From Polynucleobacter meluiroseus (GTDB taxonomy: Bacteria > Pseudomonadota > Gammaproteobacteria > Burkholderiales > Burkholderiaceae), in assembly GCA_945879115.1 (NCBI GenBank), contig CAMDUR010000018.1, positions 1 through 35,807 on the forward strand: DNA of 35,807 nt, written 5' to 3'. Shown here piece by piece: positions 17,386 through 26,197 of the stretch; the stretch's first letter is position 1; each line of letters starts with the position of its first letter. The translations under genes and the position numbers were made by a program. The notes beneath the pieces were generated by a model. It was not told the origin of the DNA and made no database searches. It saw only the letters and a program-made list of their open reading frames with translations.

Positions 17386-17461
17386 TGGTGGGTGCTGACG
17401 GGGTCGAACCGCCGACATTCGCCTTGTAAGGGCGACGCTCTACCAACTGAGCTAAGCACCC
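17386..17461 (-). tRNA. tRNA-Val (anticodon UAC)
   Basis: A complete 76-base tRNA with encoded CCA. The acceptor arms GGGTGCT and AGCACCC pair fully; the D arm is AGCTCAGTTGGTAGAGC; the anticodon stem-loop CGCCC-TTACAAG-GCG holds TAC; the T arm carries GGTTCGACCCC. The sequence closely follows the bacterial tRNA-Val(UAC) pattern. It lies between lon and the ppiD-like gene, only 42 bases before the latter, and no terminator is seen between them, so they may share a transcript. Confidence 0.97.
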
Positions 17462-17475
17462 ACAGAGAAGACAAA

Positions 17476-17505
17476 AGTATACAGTACCTTCACCCTAGCT
17501 GCAAA
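17476..17505 (-). promoter_or_regulatory. Promoter candidate for tRNA-Val
   Basis: On the minus strand TTTGCA (17505-17500) and TATACT (17481-17476) are separated by 18 bases, placing the transcript start about 8 bases before the tRNA. The -10 element is good and the -35 moderate. Confidence 0.5.
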
Positions 17506-17533
17506 TTTTTTCCTACTTTTGATGATTAATATT

Positions 17534-17564
17534 CCTCATGGTTACGGGGTTCATAACCATGAGG
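17534..17564 (-). terminator. Hairpin after lon
   Basis: CCTCATGGTTA and TAACCATGAGG form a perfect 11-base stem around a 9-base loop, 22 bases past the lon stop. The stem is strong but no run of T follows on the minus strand, so it may act as an mRNA 3' end stabiliser rather than a true intrinsic terminator. Confidence 0.45.
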
Positions 17565-17585
17565 TCTTGATACTTCTTTACTACT

Positions 17586-20012
17586 TTAATGCTTCAGAAT
17601 CTCACCGCTAGATATTGCAGCAGCTTTACTAGCTTCAGCAGCTTTAGCAATATCTTCAGCTGTCAATTCAGGTAATGGCAACGGCATTTTTTCTAATGCC
17701 AATTCCAATACTTGATCAATCCAGCGCACGGGTCTGATTTCAATTCCGTTTTTAACATTATCTGGAATATCAGTCAGATCTTTGACGTTCTCTTCAGGAA
17801 TTAAAACCAACTTGATGCCACCGCGATGGGCTGCAAGAAGTTTTTCTTTTAATCCGCCGATGGGAAGAACTTCACCGCGCAGTGTAATTTCACCAGTCAT
17901 GGCTACATCAGCACGAACTGGAATACCCGTAATCACAGAAACCAAAGCGGTTGTGATCGCAATACCCGCCGATGGACCGTCTTTAGGAGTTGCACCCTCT
18001 GGGAAGTGGATATGAAGATCTTTTTTCTCAAACGCTTCTTCAGAAATACCTAGTTTTCGGCCACGTGCACGAACTACCGAGCGAGCAGCTTCCACAGATT
18101 CTTTCATCACATCGCCTAAAGAACCAGTACGGATGGTGTTGCCTTTACCAGGCATCACAGCAGCTTCAATCGTTAATAGATCTCCACCGACTTCAGTCCA
18201 AGCTAAACCAGTGACCTGCCCTACTTGATTTTCTTTAGCTGCCAAACCGAAGTCGTAGCGGCGCACAGATAAGAACTTATCAAGATTTGAGCCATCGACT
18301 TTGATCGGTGCCGCTTCTTTTTTCAAGAGCAATAGCTTGACGACCTTGCGGCAGATCTTGCTGATTTCTCTCTCTAAAGAACGCACACCCGCCTCGCGGG
18401 TGTAATAACGAATGATGTCGCGAATAGCGGATTCTTCGATGACGATTTCGCCAGCTTTCAAACCATTACCTTTGATCTGTTTAGGCATCAAGTAACTCAT
18501 CGCAATATGTGTTTTTTCGTCTTCGGTATAACCCGCCAAACGAATCACTTCCATACGATCCAATAAGGGACCTGGAATATTTAATGAATTAGAAGTTGCT
18601 ACAAACATCACATCTGATAGATCGTAATCCACCTCGACATAGTGATCTTGGAAAGTATGGTTTTGTTCTGGATCTAATACTTCAAGCATCGCACTTGCTG
18701 GATCGCCACGGAAGTCTGTACCCATCTTATCGATCTCATCCAATAAGAACAATGGATTGCGAACACCGACCTTGGTCAAGCTGGTCAAGATCTTGCCAGG
18801 CATCGAACCGATGTAAGTACGGCGGTGACCACGAATCTCAGATTCATCACGCACACCACCCAAAGCCATACGCACAAACTTACGGTTGGTGGCACGCGCT
18901 ATAGATTGGCCCAATGATGTCTTACCAACACCTGGAGGACCGACTAAGCAAAGGATAGGAGCTTTGACTTTATCAACGCGTTGTTGAACCGCGAGATATT
19001 CCAAGATACGCTCTTTAACTTTATCAAGACCATAGTGATCTTCATTAAGAACTTTTTCAGCATGAGTCAAATCATTATTTACTTTGCTCTTTTTTCTCCA
19101 AGGCAAGTTAGTTAATGTTTCAACGTAATTGCGAACCACAGAAGCTTCTGCTGACATCGGTGACATCAACTTCAACTTCTTCATTTCGCCATCAACTTTC
19201 TTTTGCGCTTCTTTAGGCATCTTGGCAGCTTTGATACGTTTCTCGAGTTCTTCGATATCCGCACCATCTTCACCTTCACCTAGTTCTTTTTGAATGGCTT
19301 TAACTTGCTCATTCAAATAGTACTCACGCTGACTCTTTTCCATTTGGCGCTTCACGCGACCACGAATGCGTTTTTCAACTTGCAGAATGTCAATTTCGCT
19401 CTCAAGATGAGCCAAGATCGCTTCTAAGCGTTCAACGACAGTTGCTAACTCCAATAAGCGTTGCTTTTGATCAAGCTTGATGGGTAAGTGTGAACAGATG
19501 GTGTCCGCTAAACGAGCAGCATCATCAATGCCTTGCAAAGTCGCTAAGACTTCTTGAGGGATTTTTTTATTGAGTTTGACGTATTGGTCAAATTGAGAAA
19601 CCACTGCGCGACGCAAGGCCTCAATCTCAGGAACATCTGTTGAAACTGATTCATGTGGCATAGCTTCGCACATGAAATACTCTAAGCCGTCTTCAACATG
19701 GCTCACATCAGCACGCTGGGTTCCTTCAACAAGGACCTTCACAGTACCGTCTGGTAGTTTGAGCATTTGCAGAATCTTTGCAATACAACCAACCGTATAC
19801 AAATCTTCTACTTCAGGCTCATCCTTAGCAGCCGTTTTTTGAGCGACCAATAGAACACTTTTGCCACTTTCCATGGCAGCTTCAAGAGCTTTGATAGATT
19901 TTGGTCTACCCACAAACAATGGAATGACCATGTGTGGGAATACCACCACATCTCTCAACGGCAACAATGGCAGTTGGATGGGTTCAGAAGGAAGTAACAA
20001 GTCACCAGGCAT
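17586..20012 (-). CDS. lon: ATP-dependent protease Lon (La)
   Basis: Lon is the hexameric AAA+ serine protease that removes misfolded proteins and short-lived regulators, including many antitoxins. At 808 residues it is a typical LonA. The N-terminal substrate domain starts [23 protein letters not shown]; Walker A is GPPGVGKT (358-365), Walker [10 protein letters not shown] (421-429), and the catalytic dyad is S681 in PKDGPSAG and K724 in GGLKEK. GGAGAT precedes the ATG by five bases. Upstream on the same strand lie a toxin-antitoxin pair and clpX; downstream come tRNA-Val and the ppiD-like gene. A heat-shock-type promoter candidate precedes the gene. Confidence 0.98.
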   Translation of the reverse strand: MPGDLLLPSEPIQLPLLPLRDVVVFPHMVIPLFVGRPKSIKALEAAMESGKSVLLVAQKTAAKDEPEVEDLYTVGCIAKILQMLKLPDGTVKVLVEGTQRADVSHVEDGLEYFMCEAMPHESVSTDVPEIEALRRAVVSQFDQYVKLNKKIPQEVLATLQGIDDAARLADTICSHLPIKLDQKQRLLELATVVERLEAILAHLESEIDILQVEKRIRGRVKRQMEKSQREYYLNEQVKAIQKELGEGEDGADIEELEKRIKAAKMPKEAQKKVDGEMKKLKLMSPMSAEASVVRNYVETLTNLPWRKKSKVNNDLTHAEKVLNEDHYGLDKVKERILEYLAVQQRVDKVKAPILCLVGPPGVGKTSLGQSIARATNRKFVRMALGGVRDESEIRGHRRTYIGSMPGKILTSLTKVGVRNPLFLLDEIDKMGTDFRGDPASAMLEVLDPEQNHTFQDHYVEVDYDLSDVMFVATSNSLNIPGPLLDRMEVIRLAGYTEDEKTHIAMSYLMPKQIKGNGLKAGEIVIEESAIRDIIRYYTREAGVRSLEREISKICRKVVKLLLLKKEAAPIKVDGSNLDKFLSVRRYDFGLAAKENQVGQVTGLAWTEVGGDLLTIEAAVMPGKGNTIRTGSLGDVMKESVEAARSVVRARGRKLGISEEAFEKKDLHIHFPEGATPKDGPSAGIAITTALVSVITGIPVRADVAMTGEITLRGEVLPIGGLKEKLLAAHRGGIKLVLIPEENVKDLTDIPDNVKNGIEIRPVRWIDQVLELALEKMPLPLPELTAEDIAKAAEASKAAAISSGEILKH

Positions 20013-20064
20013 GGTTGATCTCCAAATTGTGTTTGTAATTTCCTACAAGGTAAGAATACATCTA

Positions 20065-20092
20065 ATTTGGGTCTGTTTTGACCAAAAACAAG
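20065..20092 (-). promoter_or_regulatory. Possible sigma-32-type promoter of lon
   Basis: On the minus strand CTTGTTT (20092-20086), a 14-base spacer and CCCAAAT (20071-20065) resemble the CTTGAAA/CCCCATNT heat-shock consensus. TTGGTC and GACC(C)AA half-sites lie between and over the elements. lon is heat-shock controlled in many proteobacteria, which makes this plausible, but the match is partial. Confidence 0.35.
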
Positions 20093-20242
20093 GGGAAAAG
20101 TGAAGAAATTTACTAAAAAATGCCATTTTTAGTGAATTTTTATTCTTGATAAATAAGAAATATCGTTTTTATGACCATTACTTTAGATTACACCCCCAAG
20201 TACTTATAATTAACATAAATAAAATACAAGGCGTTTGAAGAT

Positions 20243-20446
20243 ATGAAAAATAAACTCTGTGGCGAGTTAAACGTTTGGAAAAGTTCTAATTTCTTAAAAA
20301 CAGAAGAAGACATCAAAAATTATTGGGAAGCATGTCTGGAAGAAGGAGATAACGATCTTTTAACACTTGCAAACAAAAGAATATTAGAAGCAAGACACCG
20401 CCTTGCTTCCAATCTTTTAACTCATGATGGTTCCAAGCTTAGCTAA
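20243..20446 (+). CDS. Small protein resembling the N-terminus of HigA-type addiction antidotes; probable remnant
   Basis: A 67-residue ORF with AAGGCG upstream of its ATG. Residues about 17-45 (FLKTEEDIKNYWEACLEEGD and following) closely match the start of the putative addiction-module antidote family, whose members go on to a helix-turn-helix. Here the DNA-binding half is missing: after about residue 48 the sequence (LEARHRLASNLLTHDGSKLS) has no such motif and runs into the 3' end of the convergent toxin gene, overlapping it by 30 bases. No partner toxin gene of the RelE/HigB-like type is next to it. I read it as a truncated antidote, but it might still be expressed. Confidence 0.5.
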   Translation: MKNKLCGELNVWKSSNFLKTEEDIKNYWEACLEEGDNDLLTLANKRILEARHRLASNLLTHDGSKLS

Positions 20447-20743
20447 GACATGATCTAAAACATCTTCTGAAATAGTTTCAACCTTTTTTGCTTTTCTGGA
20501 TTGCAAATCTAACGCTCTTGGCTGATCGCAGCGAACATAACCAATAGTTTTACTGTTGTTAAGCTCAACTGTAAATCCAGCGGTTCTTGCAAAAGCTCCA
20601 CCTCTTGTTATTGGCAAAATAATTGGTGTTTTTGTTAACTTATTAAATCCGTGTGGTGAAATTATGAGGACCGGTCTAAAACCATTTTGCTCGTGACCGG
20701 CCGTAGGATCTAATGAAACCATATAGATATCCCCTCGCTTCAT
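20417..20743 (-). CDS. chpB: MazF/PemK-family toxin, ChpB-like
   Basis: A 108-residue endoribonuclease-type toxin that would cleave mRNA at specific short sites. The family pattern is clear: MKRGDIYMVSLDPTAGHEQ at the start, RPVLIISPHGFN, PIILPITRGGAFARTAGFTVEL and CDQPRALDLQSRKAKKVE. The GHEQ..RP loop and the ARTAGF segment match E. coli ChpB more closely than MazF. Its start overlaps the antitoxin stop by one base (TAATG), the normal coupling in this family. The 3' end overlaps the convergent small ORF by 30 bases. All conserved parts seem present, so the toxin is probably intact. Confidence 0.9.
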   Translation of the reverse strand: MKRGDIYMVSLDPTAGHEQNGFRPVLIISPHGFNKLTKTPIILPITRGGAFARTAGFTVELNNSKTIGYVRCDQPRALDLQSRKAKKVETISEDVLDHVLAKLGTIMS

Positions 20744-21000
20744 TAAATTAGCTCTCTTCCAACTTTAGGACTATTTAACCATTGCTCATCTTCTTCTGAA
20801 ATTGGCGCATCTGGATTGCACTGACTTAAAAGATCATCTAATTGATACTGAGGCTTAGAAGTTGGTTGTATAAATAAACGACCTTTATCAACAGTTAAAT
20901 CAACTCCCGATCCAGCTGTTAATCCTAATAAGTTCATTATTGCTGGAGGTATTGCTAGCATCATAGATCCACCCACTTTCCGAATAGTTGTTTTATACAT
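20743..21000 (-). CDS. chpS: AbrB/MazE-type antitoxin, ChpS-like
   Basis: An 85-residue antitoxin. The N-terminal swapped-hairpin DNA-binding domain is seen in TTIRKVGGSMMLAIPPAIMN and LGLTAGSGVDLTVDKGRL; the acidic C-terminus (YQLDDLLSQCNPDAPISEED) would wrap the toxin and resembles the SLDELLAQCD segment of E. coli ChpS. I choose the ATG at 21000 because GGAG lies six bases before it; an in-frame ATG at 21012 would put the ribosome site inside the coding region. A perfect palindrome directly upstream is the likely autoregulatory operator. Base composition is more AT-rich than the flanking protease genes. Confidence 0.88.
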   Translation of the reverse strand: MYKTTIRKVGGSMMLAIPPAIMNLLGLTAGSGVDLTVDKGRLFIQPTSKPQYQLDDLLSQCNPDAPISEEDEQWLNSPKVGRELI

Positions 21001-21011
21001 GTTCATCTCCA

Positions 21012-21035
21012 TAAGTTATACAAAAGTATAACTTA
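21012..21035. promoter_or_regulatory. Probable operator of the chpS-chpB module
   Basis: TAAGTTATAC and GTATAACTTA form perfect 10-base arms separated by AAAA, ending 11 bases before the antitoxin start codon. TATACT on the minus strand within the repeat could be the -10 element, so antitoxin binding would block transcription. This is the usual arrangement for toxin-antitoxin autoregulation. Confidence 0.65.
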
Positions 21036-21052
21036 ATAAAAATGAGAAAAAT

Positions 21053-21086
21053 AAAAAACTGCCAATTTCTCAGAGAGATACGGCAG
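21053..21086 (-). terminator. Terminator after clpX
   Basis: On the minus strand CTGCC pairs with GGCAG, with an inner TCTC/GAGA pair, followed directly by TTTTTT. It lies about 120 bases past the clpX stop and just before the toxin-antitoxin operator, isolating that module from clpX transcription. Confidence 0.55.
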
Positions 21087-21203
21087 CTTTGATTTGAGTT
21101 TATGAGAACTCTAAAGTAAAAGCAAACTATTTATAAAAAACATAATTTGTATGTGGGTACATAACTCAAGTCAACCAGTTGAAGATTTATTTAAGCTAAG
21201 GAG

Positions 21204-22493
21204 TTAAGACGCTAGCTTCTCTGACGCTTCTTGATAAAGCATCAAAGGTTTACCGTCACCGTTGATGGTGTTCTCATCAATGACAACGCGCTTCACATTC
21301 TCAAGACTTGGTAGGTCATACATCACATCCATCAAAGCATGTTCAATGATAGAACGTAGACCACGGGCACCCGTTTTACGAGCAATCGCTTTTTTGGCGA
21401 TAGCACCAAGCGCATTTTCACGAATCTCAAGCTCAACACCTTCCATATCCAGTAAAGCTTGGTATTGCTTCACAAGAGCATTGTTGGGTTCAGTCAAGAT
21501 TTGGATCAAAGCTGCTTCATCCAATTGAGTCAATGTAGCAATCACTGGCAAGCGCCCAATCAATTCTGGAATCAAACCAAACTTGATCAAGTCTTCTGTT
21601 TGAACTTCTTTTAATAACTCTGAGATAGAACGGTCATCTTTACCACGCACCTGAGCACCAAAACCGATACCGGCAGTAACCGTACGCTGCTGAATGACTT
21701 TTTCTAAACCATCAAACGCGCCACCGCAAATAAATAGAATGTTGGTCGTATCAACTTGCAAGAAGTCTTGATTAGGATGTTTACGACCACCTTGTGGAGG
21801 TACAGAAGCCATCGTGCCTTCAACTAGCTTTAGTAGCGCTTGCTGAACACCCTCACCTGATACGTCACGCGTGATTGATGGGTTATCCGACTTACGAGAG
21901 ATCTTGTCGATCTCATCGATATAAACAATACCGCGTTGCGCCTTTTCTTTATCGTAGTCACAAGCTTGCAACAACTTCTGAATGATTGCTTCAACATCTT
22001 CGCCCACATAACCAGCCTCAGTCAAAGTGGTGGCATCTGCAATCACAAATGGCACATCTAATAATCTTGACAATGTTTGCGCTAATAAAGTTTTACCGGA
22101 TCCCGTTGGACCGATTAAAAGAATATTACTTTTAGCTAATTCGATACCGTTGTGAACAGTTTTCTTGTTCTTACCAGCGCCGGTAGTTTCAATATGCTTG
22201 AGGCGCTTGTAGTGGTTGTAAACGGCCACAGCAAGTTGTTTCTTGGCATGATCTTGACCAATCACATACTGATCTAAGCTGGCACGAATCTCATGAGGTG
22301 TTGGCAAGCCTTCACGCACACCCTCTTTGACTGCCTTACCAGCTTCTTCAGTAATGATGTCTGTACATAGATCAATACATTCGTCACAAATAAAAACATT
22401 AGGTCCAGCAATGAGCTTTTTAACTTCGTGCTGATTTTTGCCACAGAAAGAGCAAAAAAGTGGCTTGTCGGTTGCAGTAGTTATTTCGCTCAT
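21204..22493 (-). CDS. clpX: ClpXP protease ATP-binding subunit ClpX
   Basis: The AAA+ unfoldase that recognises tagged proteins and feeds them to ClpP. The 429-residue sequence has the N-terminal zinc-binding domain with C14, C17, C36 and C39 (CSFC and CDEC), Walker A GPTGSGKT (128-135), Walker [10 protein letters not shown] (about 194-202), and the pore and sensor regions including [11 protein letters not shown] near residue 375. The IGF loop that docks onto ClpP is present as GIGFGAQV. clpP lies 43 bases upstream on the same strand, in the standard tig-clpP-clpX order. Confidence 0.98.
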   Translation of the reverse strand: MSEITTATDKPLFCSFCGKNQHEVKKLIAGPNVFICDECIDLCTDIITEEAGKAVKEGVREGLPTPHEIRASLDQYVIGQDHAKKQLAVAVYNHYKRLKHIETTGAGKNKKTVHNGIELAKSNILLIGPTGSGKTLLAQTLSRLLDVPFVIADATTLTEAGYVGEDVEAIIQKLLQACDYDKEKAQRGIVYIDEIDKISRKSDNPSITRDVSGEGVQQALLKLVEGTMASVPPQGGRKHPNQDFLQVDTTNILFICGGAFDGLEKVIQQRTVTAGIGFGAQVRGKDDRSISELLKEVQTEDLIKFGLIPELIGRLPVIATLTQLDEAALIQILTEPNNALVKQYQALLDMEGVELEIRENALGAIAKKAIARKTGARGLRSIIEHALMDVMYDLPSLENVKRVVIDENTINGDGKPLMLYQEASEKLAS

Positions 22494-22536
22494 GTCTGTT
22501 TATTTTTATTGTTGATATTTTTTTGATTACTTCTGA

Positions 22537-23157
22537 TTAACGCTTTTCAATGACCAGATCAATCAAACCATATTCTTTGGCCATCTCAGCTGACATGAAG
22601 TTATCACGATCAGTATCTTTAGCAATCGTTTCAATAGTTTGACCAGTGCGCTCTGACAAAATCTTATTCAAGCGCTCACGCAAGTAAAGAATCTCACGTG
22701 CTTGAATTTCGATATCAGAAGCTTGACCACGTGCGCCACCTAAAGGCTGGTGAATCATCACACGTGAATTAGGTAATGAGAAACGCTTACCTTTTGCTCC
22801 TGCTGCTAATAAAAATGCGCCCATGCTGGCAGCCATACCCATACACAAAGTGCTCACATCAGGCTTGATGAATTGCATGGTGTCATAAATTGCTAAACCA
22901 GCGGAAACAGAACCACCAGGAGAATTAATGTACAAAGAAATGTCTTTCTCTGGATTTTCACTTTCTAAGAAAAGTAACTGAGCAATCACCACGTTGGCGG
23001 TTTGATCATTGACTTCACCTACTAAGAAAACAACACGTTCCTTTAATAAGCGTGAATAAATATCATAAGCACGCTCACCACGACCAGATGTTTCTACAAC
23101 CATTGGAACCATGCCCAATGCTTGAGTATCTAGCGCGTTGTTATTAGTGTTGTTCAT
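22537..23157 (-). CDS. clpP: ATP-dependent Clp protease proteolytic subunit ClpP
   Basis: The serine peptidase that forms the double-heptamer chamber of ClpXP. At 206 residues it has the classic triad in E. coli precursor numbering: S111 in [10 protein letters not shown]136 in MIHQPLGG and D185 in DTDRDNF. The N-terminal stretch before [20 protein letters not shown] would be processed as a propeptide. It lies 40 bases after tig and 43 before clpX, forming a likely operon. Confidence 0.98.
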   Translation of the reverse strand: MNNTNNNALDTQALGMVPMVVETSGRGERAYDIYSRLLKERVVFLVGEVNDQTANVVIAQLLFLESENPEKDISLYINSPGGSVSAGLAIYDTMQFIKPDVSTLCMGMAASMGAFLLAAGAKGKRFSLPNSRVMIHQPLGGARGQASDIEIQAREILYLRERLNKILSERTGQTIETIAKDTDRDNFMSAEMAKEYGLIDLVIEKR

Positions 23158-23197
23158 ATCTTTGTCATCTCCGGTGATTTTTTGTTTGATTCAGTAC

Positions 23198-24532
23198 TTA
23201 TTTAATCTGACTCAATTCCTCAAAGCTTACTGCTTTTTCAGTCACTTTGGCTAAACCGCTCACATAAGCTACAACGTTGTTCTCAAGAACAAGCGCCTCG
23301 ACATCAGCCAAACGCTTAGGATCACTGTAATACCAGTGCATCACTTCTTTTGGATCTTCATAACTAGAAGATTGTTCCTCAATCTCAGCCTTGATCTGAT
23401 CAGGTTTAGCCTCTAATTTCTCTTTCTTCACCAAATCATTCAAGATCAAGCCTAATTTCACACGTTGTTCAGCTTGCGCTGTAAACAATTCCGCAGGAAT
23501 CGGTGCATCTTTAGCATTAGGAATACCACGAGCAGCCAAATCTTGACGGGCATTAGCAATCAAACGCTCTTGTTCTTGTGCTGCTAAACCTTTTGGCACA
23601 TCTAATTCGCAAATCTTGGTTAAAGACTCCATCACTTGGCTCTTTAAAAGAGTTTGGGTACGACGCTTCACTTCACGCGTTAAGTTCGTACGAACTTCTT
23701 CACGCATTTTGGCAACGCCATCAGCAACGCCTAATGATTTAGCGAACTCATCATTAATTTCTGGCAAATGTGGCCATTCCACTTTTTTTACTGTTACTGT
23801 GAAATCTGCAGTCTTACCAGCAACTTCTTTACCGTGGTAATCCGCCGGGAAAGCTAATGGGAATACTTTAGACTCGCCAACTTTGAGGCCTAATGAGGCT
23901 GTTTCAAACTCAGGCAACATACGACCTTCGCCCAATACAAAAGTGAAGTTCTCTGCTTTACCGCCAGAGAATTCAACGCCGTCGATCTTACCTACGAAGT
24001 CCACTGTGACCTGGTCATCCGTTTGAGCTGCTGTATTAGCACCACCATTGCCGTGTTCACCCTCCTCGCCACGGGCATGGAAATGCACACGTTGCTTACG
24101 AAGCACGTCTAATGTTTTATCAATTTCAGTTTCATTCACTTCTGTTGAATAACGAGTAATTTCTGCTTTTGTTAAGTCGCCCATTTTTACTTCTGGAAAA
24201 ACTTCAAATTTTGCGTCGTAAAGAACCGGATCAGCAGTCATGTCGCTCTTTGGCTCAAGACTAGGTTGACCAGCAATCTTTATTTCTTGTTTTTTAACGA
24301 TGTCGTAAAAGAGATTCGTTGCATGATCAAATTGAGCTTCAAAATCAACTTGCATACCGTACTGTGCTTCAACCATTTTCATAGGCACTTTGCCCGGACG
24401 GAAGCCAGGCATTTTGACTGTCTTAGATAATTTTTGTAAGCGCGCAGTGCGAGCTTGTGCCGTATCAGCTTTTGAGAAGCTGATAGTAATTTTGCGGTCT
24501 AAATTGCCGAGGTTTTCAATCGTTACAGACAT
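23198..24532 (-). CDS. tig: Trigger factor, ribosome-bound chaperone and prolyl isomerase
   Basis: Trigger factor meets nascent chains at the ribosome exit tunnel. The 444-residue protein shows the ribosome-binding signature [13 protein letters not shown] (about 43-55), a central FKBP-type isomerase domain (about 165-250, with [14 protein letters not shown] and [13 protein letters not shown]) and the helical C-terminal chaperone arms. An extra Gly/His/Asn-rich insert ([13 protein letters not shown]) precedes the FKBP domain. It is the first gene of the tig-clpP-clpX set, with a promoter candidate about 100 bases upstream. Confidence 0.97.
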   Translation of the reverse strand: MSVTIENLGNLDRKITISFSKADTAQARTARLQKLSKTVKMPGFRPGKVPMKMVEAQYGMQVDFEAQFDHATNLFYDIVKKQEIKIAGQPSLEPKSDMTADPVLYDAKFEVFPEVKMGDLTKAEITRYSTEVNETEIDKTLDVLRKQRVHFHARGEEGEHGNGGANTAAQTDDQVTVDFVGKIDGVEFSGGKAENFTFVLGEGRMLPEFETASLGLKVGESKVFPLAFPADYHGKEVAGKTADFTVTVKKVEWPHLPEINDEFAKSLGVADGVAKMREEVRTNLTREVKRRTQTLLKSQVMESLTKICELDVPKGLAAQEQERLIANARQDLAARGIPNAKDAPIPAELFTAQAEQRVKLGLILNDLVKKEKLEAKPDQIKAEIEEQSSSYEDPKEVMHWYYSDPKRLADVEALVLENNVVAYVSGLAKVTEKAVSFEELSQIK

Positions 24533-24638
24533 GCTGGTATCCCGTTTAAGCTAATTAAAATAGGGGCAAAACCAAATTTTGGCCTGCCACCTTGAGTAGT
24601 ACTTCACAAAAGTTCACTATTCTACATGAGAGCAGGCA

Positions 24639-24644
24639 ATTATA
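24639..24644 (-). promoter_or_regulatory. Candidate -10 element for tig
   Basis: A perfect TATAAT on the minus strand would give a leader of about 100 bases before the tig ATG. No convincing -35 box is found at 16-18 bases, so this is a -10 call only. It lies in the 287-base gap between tig and mscL, which otherwise holds only the inverted repeat at 24699-24717. Confidence 0.4.
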
Positions 24645-24698
24645 GGCATGACCGTTTGCCCTATTCCCGATAAATCAATGACTTAGAACCGTTGGGCC

Positions 24699-24717
24699 TT
24701 CATGAGAATGTCATGAA
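24699..24717. promoter_or_regulatory. Inverted repeat between tig and mscL
   Basis: TTCATGA and TCATGAA are perfect 7-base arms around GAATG. A further TATCATG half-like sequence follows. It is placed upstream of both divergent genes and could be an operator; no regulator is identified. Confidence 0.35.
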
Positions 24718-24819
24718 TATCATGTTCACTAAAGCCAATTAACCCAAGAGCTACTCATCTACGGGGCTTTATGATGTCAAAATATCGTTTTTCCCATATT
24801 TGAGCTCAAAGGTTACCCC

Positions 24820-25254
24820 ATGAAAATGATCCAAGAATTCCGCGCATTCGCCGTTCGTGGCAATGTGATTGACCTAGCCGTCGGTGTCATCATTGGTGGG
24901 GCTTTTGGCAAAATCGTAGATTCGGTTGTAGGCGACGTATTTATGCCCTTTGTTGCTTGGTTAATTGGTGGCAAATTAGACTTTTCTAACTTGTTTATTG
25001 TCCTTGGCACGGCTCCTGACAATGTTCCCCACACCATCGATGCTCTTAAAAAGGCTGGTGTTCCATTATTTGCTTATGGCAACTTTTTAACGATCACTTT
25101 GAACTTTGTTATTTTGGCCTTCATTATTTTTCAAATGGTCAAAATCATTAATCGCATTAAACTTCAGGATGAAGCTGAAGCAGCTACTGAAGTTCCACCA
25201 ACTCCAGAGGATATTCAGTTGCTCAGAGAAATTAGAGATAGTCTTAAAAAATAA
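24820..25254 (+). CDS. mscL: Large-conductance mechanosensitive channel
   Basis: MscL opens under membrane tension to release solutes during hypo-osmotic shock. The 144-residue protein has the amphipathic N-terminal helix [15 protein letters not shown], first membrane helix with the pore-lining [22 protein letters not shown], a periplasmic loop, the second membrane helix ([18 protein letters not shown]), and a charged C-terminal helix ([17 protein letters not shown]). AAGG lies eight bases before the ATG. An FKBP isomerase gene follows after 9 bases on the same strand. Confidence 0.97.
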   Translation: MKMIQEFRAFAVRGNVIDLAVGVIIGGAFGKIVDSVVGDVFMPFVAWLIGGKLDFSNLFIVLGTAPDNVPHTIDALKKAGVPLFAYGNFLTITLNFVILAFIIFQMVKIINRIKLQDEAEAATEVPPTPEDIQLLREIRDSLKK

Positions 25255-25263
25255 AGGAAACAA

Positions 25264-25611
25264 ATGATTACGACTCCATCAGGTTTGCAATACGAAGATA
25301 CAGTGATTGGTTCTGGCGAAGAAGCCAAAAAAGGCAATTACGTTTCAGTGCACTACACAGGCTGGCTCTATGAGAACGAACAACAGGGTCAAAAGTTTGA
25401 CTCTAGCAAAGATCGCAATGATCCATTTGAGTTTCCTTTGGGTGGCGGCATGGTTATTCGTGGTTGGGACGAAGGCGTTCAGGGTATGAAAATTGGTGGC
25501 ACACGCCGCTTGGTGATCCCTTCAGAATTAGGCTATGGCGCATCTGGTGCTGGTGGCGTGATTCCACCGAATGCCACACTTCTATTTGAAGTTGAACTGT
25601 TGGCTGTTTAA
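25264..25611 (+). CDS. FKBP-type peptidyl-prolyl cis-trans isomerase
   Basis: A minimal 115-residue FKBP domain without signal peptide, so probably cytoplasmic. The isomerase core is complete: VSVHYTGWLYENEQQGQKFDSS, FEFPLGGGMVIRGWDEGVQGM, GGTRRLVIPSELGYGASG and VIPPNATLLFEVELL, including the active-site Tyr, Asp, Trp and Phe positions. There is no SlyD-like flap or metal-binding tail. It follows mscL closely and is followed by a strong hairpin terminator. Confidence 0.94.
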   Translation: MITTPSGLQYEDTVIGSGEEAKKGNYVSVHYTGWLYENEQQGQKFDSSKDRNDPFEFPLGGGMVIRGWDEGVQGMKIGGTRRLVIPSELGYGASGAGGVIPPNATLLFEVELLAV

Positions 25612-25645
25612 TTACTGCTGATTTATTTAACTTAGTTAGTCATTG

Positions 25646-25675
25646 AAAAGCGCTCTGAATTAGAGCGCTTTTTTA
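25646..25675. terminator. Bidirectional terminator between FKBP gene and ispF
   Basis: AAAAGCGCTCT and AGAGCGCTTTT form an 11-base stem around GAATT, followed by T on the plus strand and on the minus strand. It serves the two convergent transcripts. Confidence 0.85.
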
Positions 25676-25702
25676 TTTGATCGCTTATCTCAGAAAAAGA
25701 AT

Positions 25703-26197
25703 TTAGATCTTGTAGAGCATCGCCATCGCTTGGACTGCAATCGCCTCACCGCGCCCTAAATAACCTAAACCTTCATTGGTTTTGGCTTTGACGTTCACTT
25801 GATTAGGATCAACGCCTAGGTCTTTTGCAATGTTCATCACCATCGCTGGGATATGAGGAGCCATTTTCGGGGCCTGACAAATAATCGTCGCATCAACATT
25901 ACCTACTTGATAACCGGCAGCCTGAATGAGTGATGCGGTTGCTTTTAGTAATACGCGGCTATCAGCACCTTTGTACTTGGCATCTGTATCTGGAAAATGA
26001 CGACCAATATCACCTAAAGCAGCTGCCCCTAATAAAGCATCTGTGATGGCATGCAATAAAGCATCTGCATCGGAGTGGCCTAATAGACCATGCGTATGAG
26101 GAACTTTTACGCCACCCAAGATTAAGTCACGATCAAGAACTAAGGCATGAAGATCGTAGCCTTGGCCAATACGGTATGGGAATGAAGAAACGCTCAT
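25703..26197 (-). CDS. ispF: 2-C-methyl-D-erythritol 2,4-cyclodiphosphate synthase
   Basis: IspF makes the cyclic diphosphate intermediate of the MEP isoprenoid pathway. The 164-residue sequence has the N-terminal metal site [11 protein letters not shown] (D/H pair), [31 protein letters not shown], and the terminal [20 protein letters not shown], all characteristic. Its start overlaps the ispD stop by four bases (ATGA), so the two are translationally coupled. Expression is from the ispD side. Confidence 0.97.
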   Translation of the reverse strand: MSVSSFPYRIGQGYDLHALVLDRDLILGGVKVPHTHGLLGHSDADALLHAITDALLGAAALGDIGRHFPDTDAKYKGADSRVLLKATASLIQAAGYQVGNVDATIICQAPKMAPHIPAMVMNIAKDLGVDPNQVNVKAKTNEGLGYLGRGEAIAVQAMAMLYKI

